DNA from: Pedobacter sp. ASV28
GTDB lineage: Bacteria > Bacteroidota > Bacteroidia > Sphingobacteriales > Sphingobacteriaceae
Direction of reading: 5' to 3'
Length of the DNA stretch: 33,001 nucleotides
Assembly (NCBI RefSeq): GCF_016428855.1
Contig: NZ_JAELTN010000054.1
Location: 1-33,001 of the forward strand
The translations under genes were made by a program, and so were the position numbers. Numbering within the stretch: position 1 is the stretch's first letter; each line of letters begins with the position of its first letter. Shown piece by piece: positions 8,040 to 15,350 of this stretch. The notes under the pieces are model-generated. The model was not told the origin of the DNA, did not search any database, and saw only the letters and a list, made by a program, of their open reading frames with translations.

Positions 8040-9092
8040 CTATCCCCAAGTTATCGTCGTATCGTTTTCCGTGGGATGTCCCGTGCAAACCAACACCCTG
8101 CCCATAGCGATCTCCTCGTCGGTAAGCACTTCATTATAATCCATTCTTACACCGCCGGAAATACAAGTAGCCACACATGTGCTGCAAACACCTCCGCTAC
8201 AGCTATAAGGGATCTTGATCTTATTCTCAAGGGCAACATCCAATATTCTTTTGGGATAAGGAACCAGTAAATGATGGGTTTCTCCCTGGAAGATCAGGTT
8301 GATGGAATAGGTATTCTTATCTACAATTTTTTCAGTGAAATCATCTTCATCGACTTCGTCTTCCGGCAAGACAAAAGTCTCTTTTTTAACCTGATGGGGC
8401 TTGTAGCCAGCACCTAAGATAGAAATACGGCATACATCCATGTAATCTACAGGGCCACAGGTATAAAACAAGGCATCTTCCTTAGCATAACTCAGATTTT
8501 CCATGATGAGTTCATGTACCAGAAATCCATTTAAACGAGCCCTTAACAGATTCTTAGCATTGCTAAACAAATGGATAACCTTGAACCTCTCCGGATAACG
8601 GTTTTGCCAATCCGTAATTTCCTCTATAAATAAAGTATCCTCTTTCGAACGGCTGCTATACACCAGTACAATCTTGGAGTATGACTCTGCCACCAATGCC
8701 GTTTTTAAGATAGAAAACAGTGGAGTAACACCTACCCCAGCTGCAAAAAGAAAAACAGTTCGTTGTTTTAATGGCACAGGTTCATAAACAAACAGCCCAT
8801 TAGGCTCGGCCACCTCTACTTTATCTCCCTTAGCCAACTGATGGTGCAGAAATCTGGAAATTTCTCCATTTTCTACTAATTTAACTGCAACAGATAAAGG
8901 TTCTTTAACAAAGGGAGAACTACAAACGGAATAAGAACGACGCAGTTCTTTACCATTCAGGCGAAAAATGAAGGTAAGGAACTGGCCAGCCATATAATTA
9001 AGCATATGCCCATCTAAAGTTTCAAATTCTATGCTGATTACTTCACTTGCTTGTTGTTTTACCGCTGTTACCTTAAGTTGCTTTAGAGACAT
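8040..9092 (-). CDS. PaaE/Hmp-like flavin reductase with C-terminal 2Fe-2S ferredoxin domain
   Basis: A soluble electron-transfer protein that passes electrons from NAD(P)H through FAD to a 2Fe-2S cluster. From the ATG at 9092 it has 350 residues: an FAD domain with RSYS (52-55), an NAD(P)-binding part (FLFAAGVGVTPLFSILK at 115-131 and YTCGP at 210-214), an acidic linker near 244-254, and a plant-type ferredoxin domain with cluster ligands Cys298, Cys303, Cys306 and Cys336 (CX4CX2C...C). This order matches the PaaE (PaaK) family, but no phenylacetate genes are nearby, so its partner is unknown. An upstream ATG at 9119 would add MMNNLLFCF, with less family support. It lies just after the terminator of the transglycosylase gene. 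Confidence 0.92.
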   Translation of the reverse strand: MSLKQLKVTAVKQQASEVISIEFETLDGHMLNYMAGQFLTFIFRLNGKELRRSYSVCSSPFVKEPLSVAVKLVENGEISRFLHHQLAKGDKVEVAEPNGLFVYEPVPLKQRTVFLFAAGVGVTPLFSILKTALVAESYSKIVLVYSSRSKEDTLFIEEITDWQNRYPERFKVIHLFSNAKNLLRARLNGFLVHELIMENLSYAKEDALFYTCGPVDYMDVCRISILGAGYKPHQVKKETFVLPEDEVDEDDFTEKIVDKNTYSINLIFQGETHHLLVPYPKRILDVALENKIKIPYSCSGGVCSTCVATCISGGVRMDYNEVLTDEEIAMGRVLVCTGHPTENDTTITWG

Positions 9093-9137
9093 AAAGCAAA
9101 ATAACAAATTATTCATCATTCCTCCCGTCTAATAAAC

Positions 9138-9168
9138 AAAAAAACCATCCCAGTTATTGGGATGGTTT
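9138..9168 (-). terminator. Rho-independent terminator of the transglycosylase gene
   Basis: An 11-bp perfect stem AAACCATCCCA (9142-9152) / TGGGATGGTTT (9158-9168) with a 5-base loop. It is followed on the minus strand by seven T (9144-9138, partly in the stem). Confidence 0.9.
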
Positions 9169-9201
9169 GAATGCTTACTGCACAATACCAATGTGTTTTA
9201 A

Positions 9202-9978
9202 TTACTCTATTACTTGAGCACTTTCTATTTCATTATAGGCAATCAATGCCTTTTGTCCCTTGTAGCCATTACGAACCGGATTTTCCAAGATTTCTTTCAT
9301 AGAGATGAGTTTATATACATAAGCTCCTGTTTCCCTATTTAACTTCATCTTAAAATAATTATCCTGTCCTTGTTTATTGATTTGCCTCCTCATATGGCTA
9401 TCACCTACATTATAGGCTGCGGCCACCAAAGTCCAGCTATCAAAAATGCCATAGAGTTCTTTAATATACTTACAGGCGGCAATAGTTGATTTTTTGAGGT
9501 TATAACGCTCATCAACTCTTTTATTGACCTTTAAGCCATACATACGGGCTGTACTGGGCATAAACTGCCAAAAGCCGGCAGCACCCTTTGGTGAAACACC
9601 TCCTCTTAAACCTGATTCTACCAGGGGAAGATATTTAAAATCGTTGGGAATATCATAAGCAGCCAAAATAGGTTCTATGATAGGGAACCACTCTGCAGCC
9701 TTTAGATGTAAACGATTCGTTTGCAAATTTTTGTAAGAAAATGAAGCCAAAGTCTTCTTCATTTTATGATTTACCTTTACATCACCTATCGGCAATGTTT
9801 CTTCGGCAAATTCTAGTTGAGCTATGGTAAACGCTGGCTCTTCAGCTTCTTTTATGGTATTGGTATAGTTATCTTTTGCAAGATTTTTTGTCACTTTTGG
9901 CAGCTTATAAGCAAACACTTTGGCCATGACCAGCAATACTAATATTACTGTGCATGGAATGAGGTGTTTCTTTAACAT
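9202..9978 (-). CDS. Membrane-anchored or secreted lytic transglycosylase (SLT domain, MltD-like)
   Basis: Cleaves peptidoglycan glycan strands to leave 1,6-anhydro-muramic ends, in the periplasm. The 258-residue protein has an N-terminal hydrophobic segment (about 5-24) acting as signal or anchor. The SLT core follows: catalytic Glu121 in YLPLVESGL, GAAGFWQFMPSTARMYGL (132-149) and the AAAYNVG loop (186-192). The C-terminus has no LysM repeats, unlike full MltD. It has its own strong promoter (10017-10047) and terminator (9138-9168), so it is a single-gene unit. Confidence 0.93.
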   Translation of the reverse strand: MLKKHLIPCTVILVLLVMAKVFAYKLPKVTKNLAKDNYTNTIKEAEEPAFTIAQLEFAEETLPIGDVKVNHKMKKTLASFSYKNLQTNRLHLKAAEWFPIIEPILAAYDIPNDFKYLPLVESGLRGGVSPKGAAGFWQFMPSTARMYGLKVNKRVDERYNLKKSTIAACKYIKELYGIFDSWTLVAAAYNVGDSHMRRQINKQGQDNYFKMKLNRETGAYVYKLISMKEILENPVRNGYKGQKALIAYNEIESAQVIE

Positions 9979-10016
9979 CTTCCTCCTTTTTTAGTTAACA
10001 CTTAATACTTGGCCTG

Positions 10017-10047
10017 CAAAGATAATATTTATTACCTTAATTACCAA
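10017..10047 (-). promoter_or_regulatory. Transglycosylase gene promoter
   Basis: On the minus strand, TTG (10047-10045), a 20-base spacer, then TATCTTTG (10024-10017). Both boxes match the Bacteroidota consensus. The leader would be about 35 bases. Confidence 0.72.
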
Positions 10048-10143
10048 GCACTTACAAAAATAAGTCCAAAAATCAGCCTTTAAAGCAGTTTAAACCTAGA
10101 TTTTATTTTCCCCATTTTACCCCAAAAACCATACTTTTAAAGA

Positions 10144-10174
10144 TTGTTTATCCACCTGATTTTCCCTAACTTTG
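10144..10174 (+). promoter_or_regulatory. Promoter of the pseudouridine synthase gene
   Basis: TTG at 10144-10146, a 20-base spacer, then TAACTTTG at 10167-10174: both boxes match. The short inverted repeat CGCAT / ATGCG lies in the leader at about 10179-10193. Confidence 0.75.
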
Positions 10175-10207
10175 CAGCCGCATTAATTATGCGATTAAAA
10201 GCGTATC

Positions 10208-11644
10208 ATGATAAATAATAACAACAGGAAAAGTCGGGATGACAAGTCCAAACCTGGCAGGAGCACAACGGGAAGAAGAACCGCGCAAACAGATAGTGAC
10301 AAGCCAAAAAGATCTAGTGCAAAAGACGATAGCAGAAGCAAAAGTTTTGGCACTGATGACAAAAGAGATTTCAAAAGCAATAGTACCAGAGGCGGAGATT
10401 CTCAGTCCCGCCCTACAAGACCAAGAAAAGACTCTAACGAAACAGCTGGTTTCAAGAAATCATTCGATAAAAGAGAAAGCAAACCTTGGGAAAATAAAGA
10501 CAAGCCATTTTCGGCAAGAGGCAACAGCAGTAACCGAGACCAAAACAGTAGAGATAGAAAGGACAGTAAACCTTGGGAAAAGTCTGACAGACCTTTTTCT
10601 GCAAGAGGCAACAACAATAAACGTGAAGAAGGCTCATCAGAAAGAAGAGAAAGCAAACCTTGGGAGAAACAAAACAGACCTTTCTCGGCTAGAGGCGCAA
10701 GCGGTAGTCGCGAAGAAAATACTGGAGAAAAAAGAAGCTACGTCAAAAAAGATAATTATGCAAAAGATGGAGCTGTCAATAAATTTTCTGACAAAAGAAA
10801 CTCGAGATCGACCGACAATCGTCCTTTCAGAAAAAGAGAAGACGGTGATTTCAAATACAAAAAAGAAGATAAAGGCGAAAGGGTTGCCCCATTAACCAGG
10901 GCAAGAAAAAATGTAAAAGCTGAAGACGATCTTATTCGCCTAAACCGTTACATTGCCAATTCGGGAATTTGTTCCCGCCGTAAAGCCGATGAATTGATCG
11001 AAGCTGGAGTAATTAGCGTAAATGGAAATGCCATTACCGAACTTGGCCACAAAATAGACCCTTACAAAGACGAAGTAAGATATAATGGGGAACTTTTAAA
11101 GCGTGAAAAGAAAATTTACGTTCTACTCAACAAGCCCAAAGACTATATCACGACTACCGATGACCCACAGGAACGTCGTACTGTAATGCAATTGGTAGAA
11201 AAGGCCAGTCGTGAACGCATTTACCCCGTTGGACGTTTGGACAGAAACACTACAGGTCTTCTTTTAATGACCAATGATGGAGAGCTGGCGGATAAATTAT
11301 CCCATCCAAGAAATGGCATCACCAAAATATATCATGTGGAATTAGATAAGAATCTAAGCCAGGGCGATTTCAATAAAATCCAATTTGGATTGGAGTTAGA
11401 AGATGGATTGATCAAACCTGATAATATCTCCTACGTTGCAGGGGCAAGCAAAAAAGAAATCGGTATACAGATACATAGTGGAAAAAACAGGATTGTACGA
11501 AGGATATTCGAGCATTTGGGCTATGATATAGTGAAGCTGGACCGGGTAGTATACGGGAACTTAACCAAAAAAGATCTGCCAAGAGGAAAATGGCGTTTCC
11601 TAGATGAGCATGAATTGATACAGATCAAGCATTTGATCAAATAA
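10208..11644 (+). CDS. rluB: RsuA/RluB-family pseudouridine synthase with long disordered repeat tail
   Basis: Converts a specific uridine in ribosomal RNA to pseudouridine. The 478-residue protein has two parts. Residues 1-240 are highly charged (K, R, D, E, S, N) and likely disordered, with three 29-residue repeats of the form (R/K)(E/D)SKPWE...(R/K)PFSARG, whose serines are Ser91, Ser120 and Ser149. Residues about 243-290 are an S4 RNA-binding domain (IRLNRYIANSGICSRRKADE). Residues about 303-470 are the catalytic domain, with catalytic Asp345 in GRLDRNTTGLLLMTNDG. The family is clear, but the target site (RluB versus RsuA type) cannot be settled by eye. Proteins of this family without a tail are about 240-290 residues. 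The low-complexity tail opens other frames, which are not genes. Confidence 0.92.
   Translation: MINNNNRKSRDDKSKPGRSTTGRRTAQTDSDKPKRSSAKDDSRSKSFGTDDKRDFKSNSTRGGDSQSRPTRPRKDSNETAGFKKSFDKRESKPWENKDKPFSARGNSSNRDQNSRDRKDSKPWEKSDRPFSARGNNNKREEGSSERRESKPWEKQNRPFSARGASGSREENTGEKRSYVKKDNYAKDGAVNKFSDKRNSRSTDNRPFRKREDGDFKYKKEDKGERVAPLTRARKNVKAEDDLIRLNRYIANSGICSRRKADELIEAGVISVNGNAITELGHKIDPYKDEVRYNGELLKREKKIYVLLNKPKDYITTTDDPQERRTVMQLVEKASRERIYPVGRLDRNTTGLLLMTNDGELADKLSHPRNGITKIYHVELDKNLSQGDFNKIQFGLELEDGLIKPDNISYVAGASKKEIGIQIHSGKNRIVRRIFEHLGYDIVKLDRVVYGNLTKKDLPRGKWRFLDEHELIQIKHLIK
10472..10732 (+). repeat. Three 87-bp tandem coding repeats
   Basis: Inside the pseudouridine synthase gene. Three in-frame 87-bp units encode ESKPWENKDKPFSARG, DSKPWEKSDRPFSARG and ESKPWEKQNRPFSARG, each followed by a more variable charged spacer. 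The spacing is exactly 29 residues both times. Synonymous codons differ among units, so the repeats are not recent copies. Confidence 0.88.
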
Positions 11645-11655
11645 GAACGACTACT

Positions 11656-11690
11656 AAATGCGCGAGGAAAATAATCTTGGCGCATTTTTT
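11656..11690 (+). terminator. Terminator of the pseudouridine synthase gene
   Basis: The stem AAATGCGC (11656-11663) / GCGCATTT (11680-11687) runs into a T-run to 11690, starting 12 bases after the stop codon. Its presence argues against a start at 11658 for the next gene. Confidence 0.8.
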
Positions 11691-11723
11691 ATTTCTCCTT
11701 ATCTTACGCAGAAAAACGACTTT

Positions 11724-12827
11724 ATGGCTTCCAGAAGATTTTTTTTAACCCTTACATGTTATCTATCTGCGTTAGTTGCTAGTGCACAACATTATCATCT
11801 ACTTATAGGCACCTATACCAACAAAGGCAATAGCGAAGGTATTTATATCTACGATTTCGATGCCAAAACTGCCGAAACAAAACAAACTGGTGTGATCAAA
11901 AATGTTTTAAACCCCAGCTATTTAACCTGGGGCATAAACCATCAGTTTATATACAGTGTTAATGAAGTGGGCAAAAACAGCACAGCTAGTTCATTCAAGT
12001 TTAACAGACTTACCCAAGAAGCCACATTTTTGAATAAGGAAGCAACAGGTGCCGACCCTTGTTATATCTTAACCGATGATAAAAATGTAATTACGGCAAA
12101 CTATAGCGGCGGAAGCATTAGTGTTTTCGGCATTAAAGCCGATGGATCTCTTACTACTCTTAAGCAAACCCTTCAACATACAGGGAGTGGACCGGATAAA
12201 AGACAAGCCAGTGCACATGTACATCAGGTGCTATTCTCGCCAGACAAAAAATATCTTATCGCCACAGACCTGGGCGAAGATTACATCTACATCTATTATT
12301 ATCAAGCAGATGCCGCAACCCCACTCGTACTTAAAGAACGGGTAAAAACTCATTCCGGTTCAGGTCCCCGACACCTAACCTTTAGTCCTAACGGGAAGCA
12401 GGCCTACTTAGCTCATGAGTTTAATGGTAAGATTTCGGTTTTTAGCTACACCAATGGCCATTTATCATTAATACAGGAGATAGAAACAACAGTCAAGGGC
12501 TTCAACGGAAAAATTGATGGTGCCGATATCCATATTTCTGCCGATGGCAAGTTCCTATATGAAAGCAATCGCGGTGATGCCAATTCCCTAAGCGCATTTA
12601 CCATACAAAAGAATGGTAAGCTAAAATATCTGGAAACCGTAGAAACTTTGGGCAAAGGCCCTCGTAACTTCGCCATCGATCCAAGTGGCCATTACTTATT
12701 GGTCGCCCACCAATATACCAATGATGTGATCATCTTCAACAGAAATACCAAAACAGGAAAGCTAACCGATAGCGGTAAACGAATTGATGTTGGTGTACCT
12801 GTTTGTTTAAGCTTTGCCACACCATAA
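11724..12827 (+). CDS. Secreted lactonase-family seven-bladed beta-propeller, copy 1
   Basis: A lactonase-family (PF10282, 6-phosphogluconolactonase-like) beta-propeller of 367 residues. The ATG at 11724 begins a signal peptide (MASRRFFLTLTCYLSALVASAQ); an earlier ATG at 11658 lies in the previous terminator. Repeated blade motifs include HQVLFSPDKKYLIATDLGEDYIYIY, SGPRHLTFSPNGKQAYLAHE, DGADIHISADGKFLYESNRG and KGPRNFAIDPSGHYLLVAHQ. Export to the periplasm argues against a simple pentose-phosphate role; a sugar lactone from outside, perhaps linked to glycan breakdown, is possible. It is a tandem duplicate of the gene at 12937, and its degraded relative is at 14652. The GH35 gene lies nearby but on the other strand. 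Confidence 0.92.
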   Translation: MASRRFFLTLTCYLSALVASAQHYHLLIGTYTNKGNSEGIYIYDFDAKTAETKQTGVIKNVLNPSYLTWGINHQFIYSVNEVGKNSTASSFKFNRLTQEATFLNKEATGADPCYILTDDKNVITANYSGGSISVFGIKADGSLTTLKQTLQHTGSGPDKRQASAHVHQVLFSPDKKYLIATDLGEDYIYIYYYQADAATPLVLKERVKTHSGSGPRHLTFSPNGKQAYLAHEFNGKISVFSYTNGHLSLIQEIETTVKGFNGKIDGADIHISADGKFLYESNRGDANSLSAFTIQKNGKLKYLETVETLGKGPRNFAIDPSGHYLLVAHQYTNDVIIFNRNTKTGKLTDSGKRIDVGVPVCLSFATP

Positions 12828-12936
12828 GAAATCAAGCATTAATCCATTTATGCAACTGAAACCATTATGAACATACCTCATTTGCCTTCAGCAGCAGGTA
12901 GGACTTCATAACCATTAAAAAGCAAATGATATACTG

Positions 12937-14031
12937 ATGAGAAAAAACCTGTTACTTTTAGTGCTGTTATTCTGCTTATCTCATGTAAAAGCACAAACAC
13001 ATAAATTAATTATAGGAACTTTTACCCGCACAAACAACAGCGAGGGCATTTACATTTATAACTTTGATACCAAAACTGCCGAAACCAAACCTTTAAGCAT
13101 TATTAAAAGTCCAGCAGACCAAGGTTACCTGACATTGAGCAGTGATAACAACTTCCTATACAGCACTTATATGCTTAAAGACAAAAGTGCCGTATCTGCC
13201 TATGCCTTTAATAACCATACTGGAGAAGCAAGATTAATTAATCAACTTCCTTCGGGTGCAAATCCATGCTACATCCTTACCGATGGCATAAATGTCATTA
13301 CCGCTAATTATAACGGCGGAAGCATCAATGTTTATGGCCTTGGCTCAGATGGCTCATTAAATAGTGAAAAGCAGTTCGTGCAGCACACAGGAAGTGGTCC
13401 AGACCCGAGACAAGCAAGTGCACATGTTCATCAGGTCCTATTTTCGCCAGATAAAAAATATCTTTTCGCTACTGATTTGGGCGAAGATAAAATCTACATA
13501 TACCGATATGAACCAAATGCAGAGAAGCCCTTAGTCTTAAAAACCAGCATTGCTACTGATACAGCATCTGGACCAAGACATTTAACTTTCGGGCCTGATG
13601 GCAAATTTGTTTACCTCACCCATGAATTTACAGGAAAAATAAGTGTATTCGCTTATAAGGAGGGCAACCTCTCTTTCCTACAACAAATAAGCACTACAAA
13701 AAATGATTTTTCGGGAAAAATAGACGGAGCCGACATCCATAGCTCTGCCGATGGCAAATTCTTATATCAAAGTAATCGTGGAGATGCCAACACGCTTTCC
13801 GTTTTTGCCGTACAAAAAAATGGAACCTTAAAACAGGTGGAAACCATAAGTACTTTGGGAAAAGGCCCACGTAACTTTGCTATAGACCCCAGCGGCAATT
13901 ATTTATTGGTTGCCCATCAGTATACCAATGATGTGGTCATCTTTCATCGCAATGCAAAAACAGGTAAGTTAACTGATAGCAAAAAACGAATTCAGGTAGG
14001 TATGCCAGTGTGTTTGGTATTTAGCAAATAG
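12937..14031 (+). CDS. Secreted lactonase-family seven-bladed beta-propeller, copy 2
   Basis: A 364-residue paralogue of the preceding gene, alike in order and motifs from the signal peptide (MRKNLLLLVLLFCLSHVKAQ) to the C-terminal strand (VGMPVCLVFSK). It keeps HQVLFSPDKKYLFATDLGEDKIYIY, SGPRHLTFGPDGKFVYLTHE, GADIHSSADGKFLYQSNRGDAN and KGPRNFAIDPSGNYLLVAHQ. Differences cluster in blades one and two (for example SPADQGYLTLSS instead of NVLNPSYLTWGI), which may change the substrate pocket. The 109 bases between the copies hold no clear promoter or terminator, so the two may share a message. A two-way terminator follows at 14057-14092. Confidence 0.92.
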   Translation: MRKNLLLLVLLFCLSHVKAQTHKLIIGTFTRTNNSEGIYIYNFDTKTAETKPLSIIKSPADQGYLTLSSDNNFLYSTYMLKDKSAVSAYAFNNHTGEARLINQLPSGANPCYILTDGINVITANYNGGSINVYGLGSDGSLNSEKQFVQHTGSGPDPRQASAHVHQVLFSPDKKYLFATDLGEDKIYIYRYEPNAEKPLVLKTSIATDTASGPRHLTFGPDGKFVYLTHEFTGKISVFAYKEGNLSFLQQISTTKNDFSGKIDGADIHSSADGKFLYQSNRGDANTLSVFAVQKNGTLKQVETISTLGKGPRNFAIDPSGNYLLVAHQYTNDVVIFHRNAKTGKLTDSKKRIQVGMPVCLVFSK

Positions 14032-14056
14032 CATATTTTTTTTTGTAAGCTAAGGC

Positions 14057-14092
14057 AAAAAAAGACTAACCTAAAACAGCAAGTCTTTTTTC
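14057..14092. terminator. Bidirectional terminator between convergent genes
   Basis: The arms AAAAAAGACT (14058-14067) and AGTCTTTTTT (14082-14091) are perfect complements with a 14-base loop. Each strand ends in a T-run, serving the lactonase gene on plus and the J-domain gene on minus. Confidence 0.82.
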
Positions 14093-14106
14093 TTCGCATC
14101 ATATCC

Positions 14107-14553
14107 TTAAGCAGTTTCGGTTACCTTAGCGATATTGCGGCAAGGATATTCGTTAAAGATATGACGACGTGCAAAACGACCTGGAGAATCAGCATTCACG
14201 AGCTTTATATACATTGCCTTAGGAACGTCGAAATATTCGTATGAACTTCCATCATAAAAATGGATAATTAGCACCTGTTGTTTGTATTCAAAATCTTGAA
14301 TATTAGAGAACATGGTAGTTTGCGTATATGTTTCAAGATTTTTGCTGTGTGTTTCTGGAGCAATGCTCACCAAAAAATGATAGGCCTCAATAATTTCTTT
14401 ACTTTTGGCTTCAGCTTCCAATCTATCTTCTTCCTCCTGAAATTTATCTGGATGAAAATCTTTCATCAGCGTGCGATAAATCGATTTAAGATCTTTTAAT
14501 TCTGCGTTTTTATCTACACTCAAAAGCTTTCTGTAGTCAGCTATTTTTCTCAT
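14107..14553 (-). CDS. J-domain (DnaJ-like) protein with C-terminal KTSC domain
   Basis: A 148-residue cytoplasmic protein. Residues about 5-65 form a J domain with the essential His-Pro-Asp at 34-36 (KDFHPDKF), which would stimulate a DnaK-type chaperone. Residues about 83-142 look like a KTSC domain (FEYKQQVLIIHFYDGSSYEYFDVPKAMYIKL...GRFARRHIFNEYPCRNI), a small domain of unknown role. It lacks the Gly/Phe, zinc and client-binding parts of DnaJ, so it is a specialised co-chaperone. It sits inverted between lactonase copy 2 and the degraded third lactonase. A TATCTTTG element at 14621-14628 is its likely promoter. Confidence 0.87.
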   Translation of the reverse strand: MRKIADYRKLLSVDKNAELKDLKSIYRTLMKDFHPDKFQEEEDRLEAEAKSKEIIEAYHFLVSIAPETHSKNLETYTQTTMFSNIQDFEYKQQVLIIHFYDGSSYEYFDVPKAMYIKLVNADSPGRFARRHIFNEYPCRNIAKVTETA

Positions 14554-14620
14554 TGGAAATATTTTTGTTTTTATATGAAATCAGCCTACTTCATCTAACC
14601 GTAAATTGACTTCAAGGGCG

Positions 14621-14628
14621 CAAAGATA
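14621..14628 (-). promoter_or_regulatory. -7 element of the J-domain gene
   Basis: The minus strand reads TATCTTTG, a full consensus match, 67 bases before the ATG. No TTG at -33 is apparent. Confidence 0.5.
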
Positions 14629-14651
14629 CAACTTATATCCTTTTTACTTTG

Positions 14652-14774
14652 AGAAACATTAGATTAGCACCGATCCTAGTGACAACCATCTGTTCGTGGT
14701 GCATCAATAGAGAGGCTAAAACTAGCAAACGTACTAATGTAGGAACGCCAGTCTGTCTGATATTTGACAAGTAG
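14652..14774 (+). pseudogene. Degraded 3' remnant of a third lactonase copy
   Basis: Without an intact frame, this stretch still reads as the C-terminal end of the neighbouring lactonases. At 14672-14707 it encodes DPSDNHLFVVHQ (copy 2: DPSGNYLLVAHQ, 8 of 12 identical). In another frame, 14709-14774 encodes REAKTSKRTNVGTPVCLIFDK and a TAG stop (copy 2 has RNAKTGKLTDSKKRIQVG, then MPVCLVFSK and TAG). About nine codons (YTNDVVIFH) are missing between the blocks and about five more (GKLTD) inside the second. AGAAAC at 14652 may be the RN of RNFA. Everything upstream, about 90 percent of the gene, is gone. Confidence 0.82.
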
Positions 14775-14793
14775 TTTATTTTTAATAACTTTC
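14764..14793 (+). promoter_or_regulatory. Possible promoter of the lipoprotein gene
   Basis: TTG at 14764-14766, a 19-base spacer, then TAACTTTC at 14786-14793 (one mismatch to TAnnTTTG). The -33 box lies inside the last codons of the lactonase remnant. Confidence 0.45.
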
Positions 14794-14813
14794 AAAAAAT
14801 CTAAATTAACTTT

Positions 14814-15302
14814 ATGAAAAAGCTAGCTTACCTTTTGGCTTTAGCCATTCTCTTATTCAGTTCTTGCGCTAAAGAAACAGTACATATTGATGTTACTGCA
14901 GACACTAGTTTTTCGCTTGGCGGGACAACTTGGGGATTGATTGCCTCTAGTGGTGTATTTTACTTTGGGCAGGATAAATATGAAATTGATATTTATGCCT
15001 TAATGCCAGAATGCAGTAAAGATGATTTAATGACCTTTAATAAAAACAATACCATTACTGGTTCCTACGGCAAATTAGATTGTCCAAATCAAGACAATAG
15101 TTATACTAACTTCGGAACTTGGAACCTTTCCGCAGACAAAAAAACCTTAGAAATATCTAGTGCTGTATTTAATGTAGTGGGAACGAATATGTTGAAATGT
15201 GAAGTAATGGTGCTCAACGAGAATAATATGCAAATTAAATATCAAACTACCGCAAACGGAATCACTACAACTACCACCTCTTCTTATAAAAGAATAAAAT
15301 AG
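14814..15302 (+). CDS. Lipoprotein with lipocalin-like domain
   Basis: A 162-residue predicted lipoprotein. The signal peptide MKKLAYLLALAILLFSSC ends in a lipobox with the lipidated cysteine at residue 18. The rest is beta-rich: GGTTWGLIASSGVFYFG, then DDLMTFNKNNTITGSYG and GTWNLSADKKTLEIS. That pattern is typical of the small lipocalin-like lipoproteins of Bacteroidota, whose ligands are mostly unknown. Two further cysteines (in MPECSKDD and KLDCPNQD) could pair. It stands alone, with a strong terminator right after it. Confidence 0.82.
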   Translation: MKKLAYLLALAILLFSSCAKETVHIDVTADTSFSLGGTTWGLIASSGVFYFGQDKYEIDIYALMPECSKDDLMTFNKNNTITGSYGKLDCPNQDNSYTNFGTWNLSADKKTLEISSAVFNVVGTNMLKCEVMVLNENNMQIKYQTTANGITTTTTSSYKRIK

Positions 15303-15303
15303 C

Positions 15304-15338
15304 AAAAGCCCTTGAAAACATGGCAATCAAGGGCTTTT
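15304..15338. terminator. Bidirectional terminator
   Basis: A 12-bp perfect stem AAAAGCCCTTGA (15304-15315) / TCAAGGGCTTTT (15327-15338) with an 11-base loop. T-runs on both strands serve the lipoprotein gene and the convergent GH35 gene. Confidence 0.9.
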
Positions 15339-15350
15339 ATTTAAAAAAGG

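Noticed and set aside
10239..10895. A 218-residue open frame overlapping the pseudouridine synthase, and minus-strand frames over the same stretch
   Set aside because: They result from the A/G-rich, repetitive, charged tail of the real gene; they have no start context, no family and look like shifted copies of the repeats.
11658..11723. Upstream ATG for lactonase copy 1
   Set aside because: It lies inside the stem-loop terminator of the previous gene and adds 22 residues before a perfect signal peptide at 11724.
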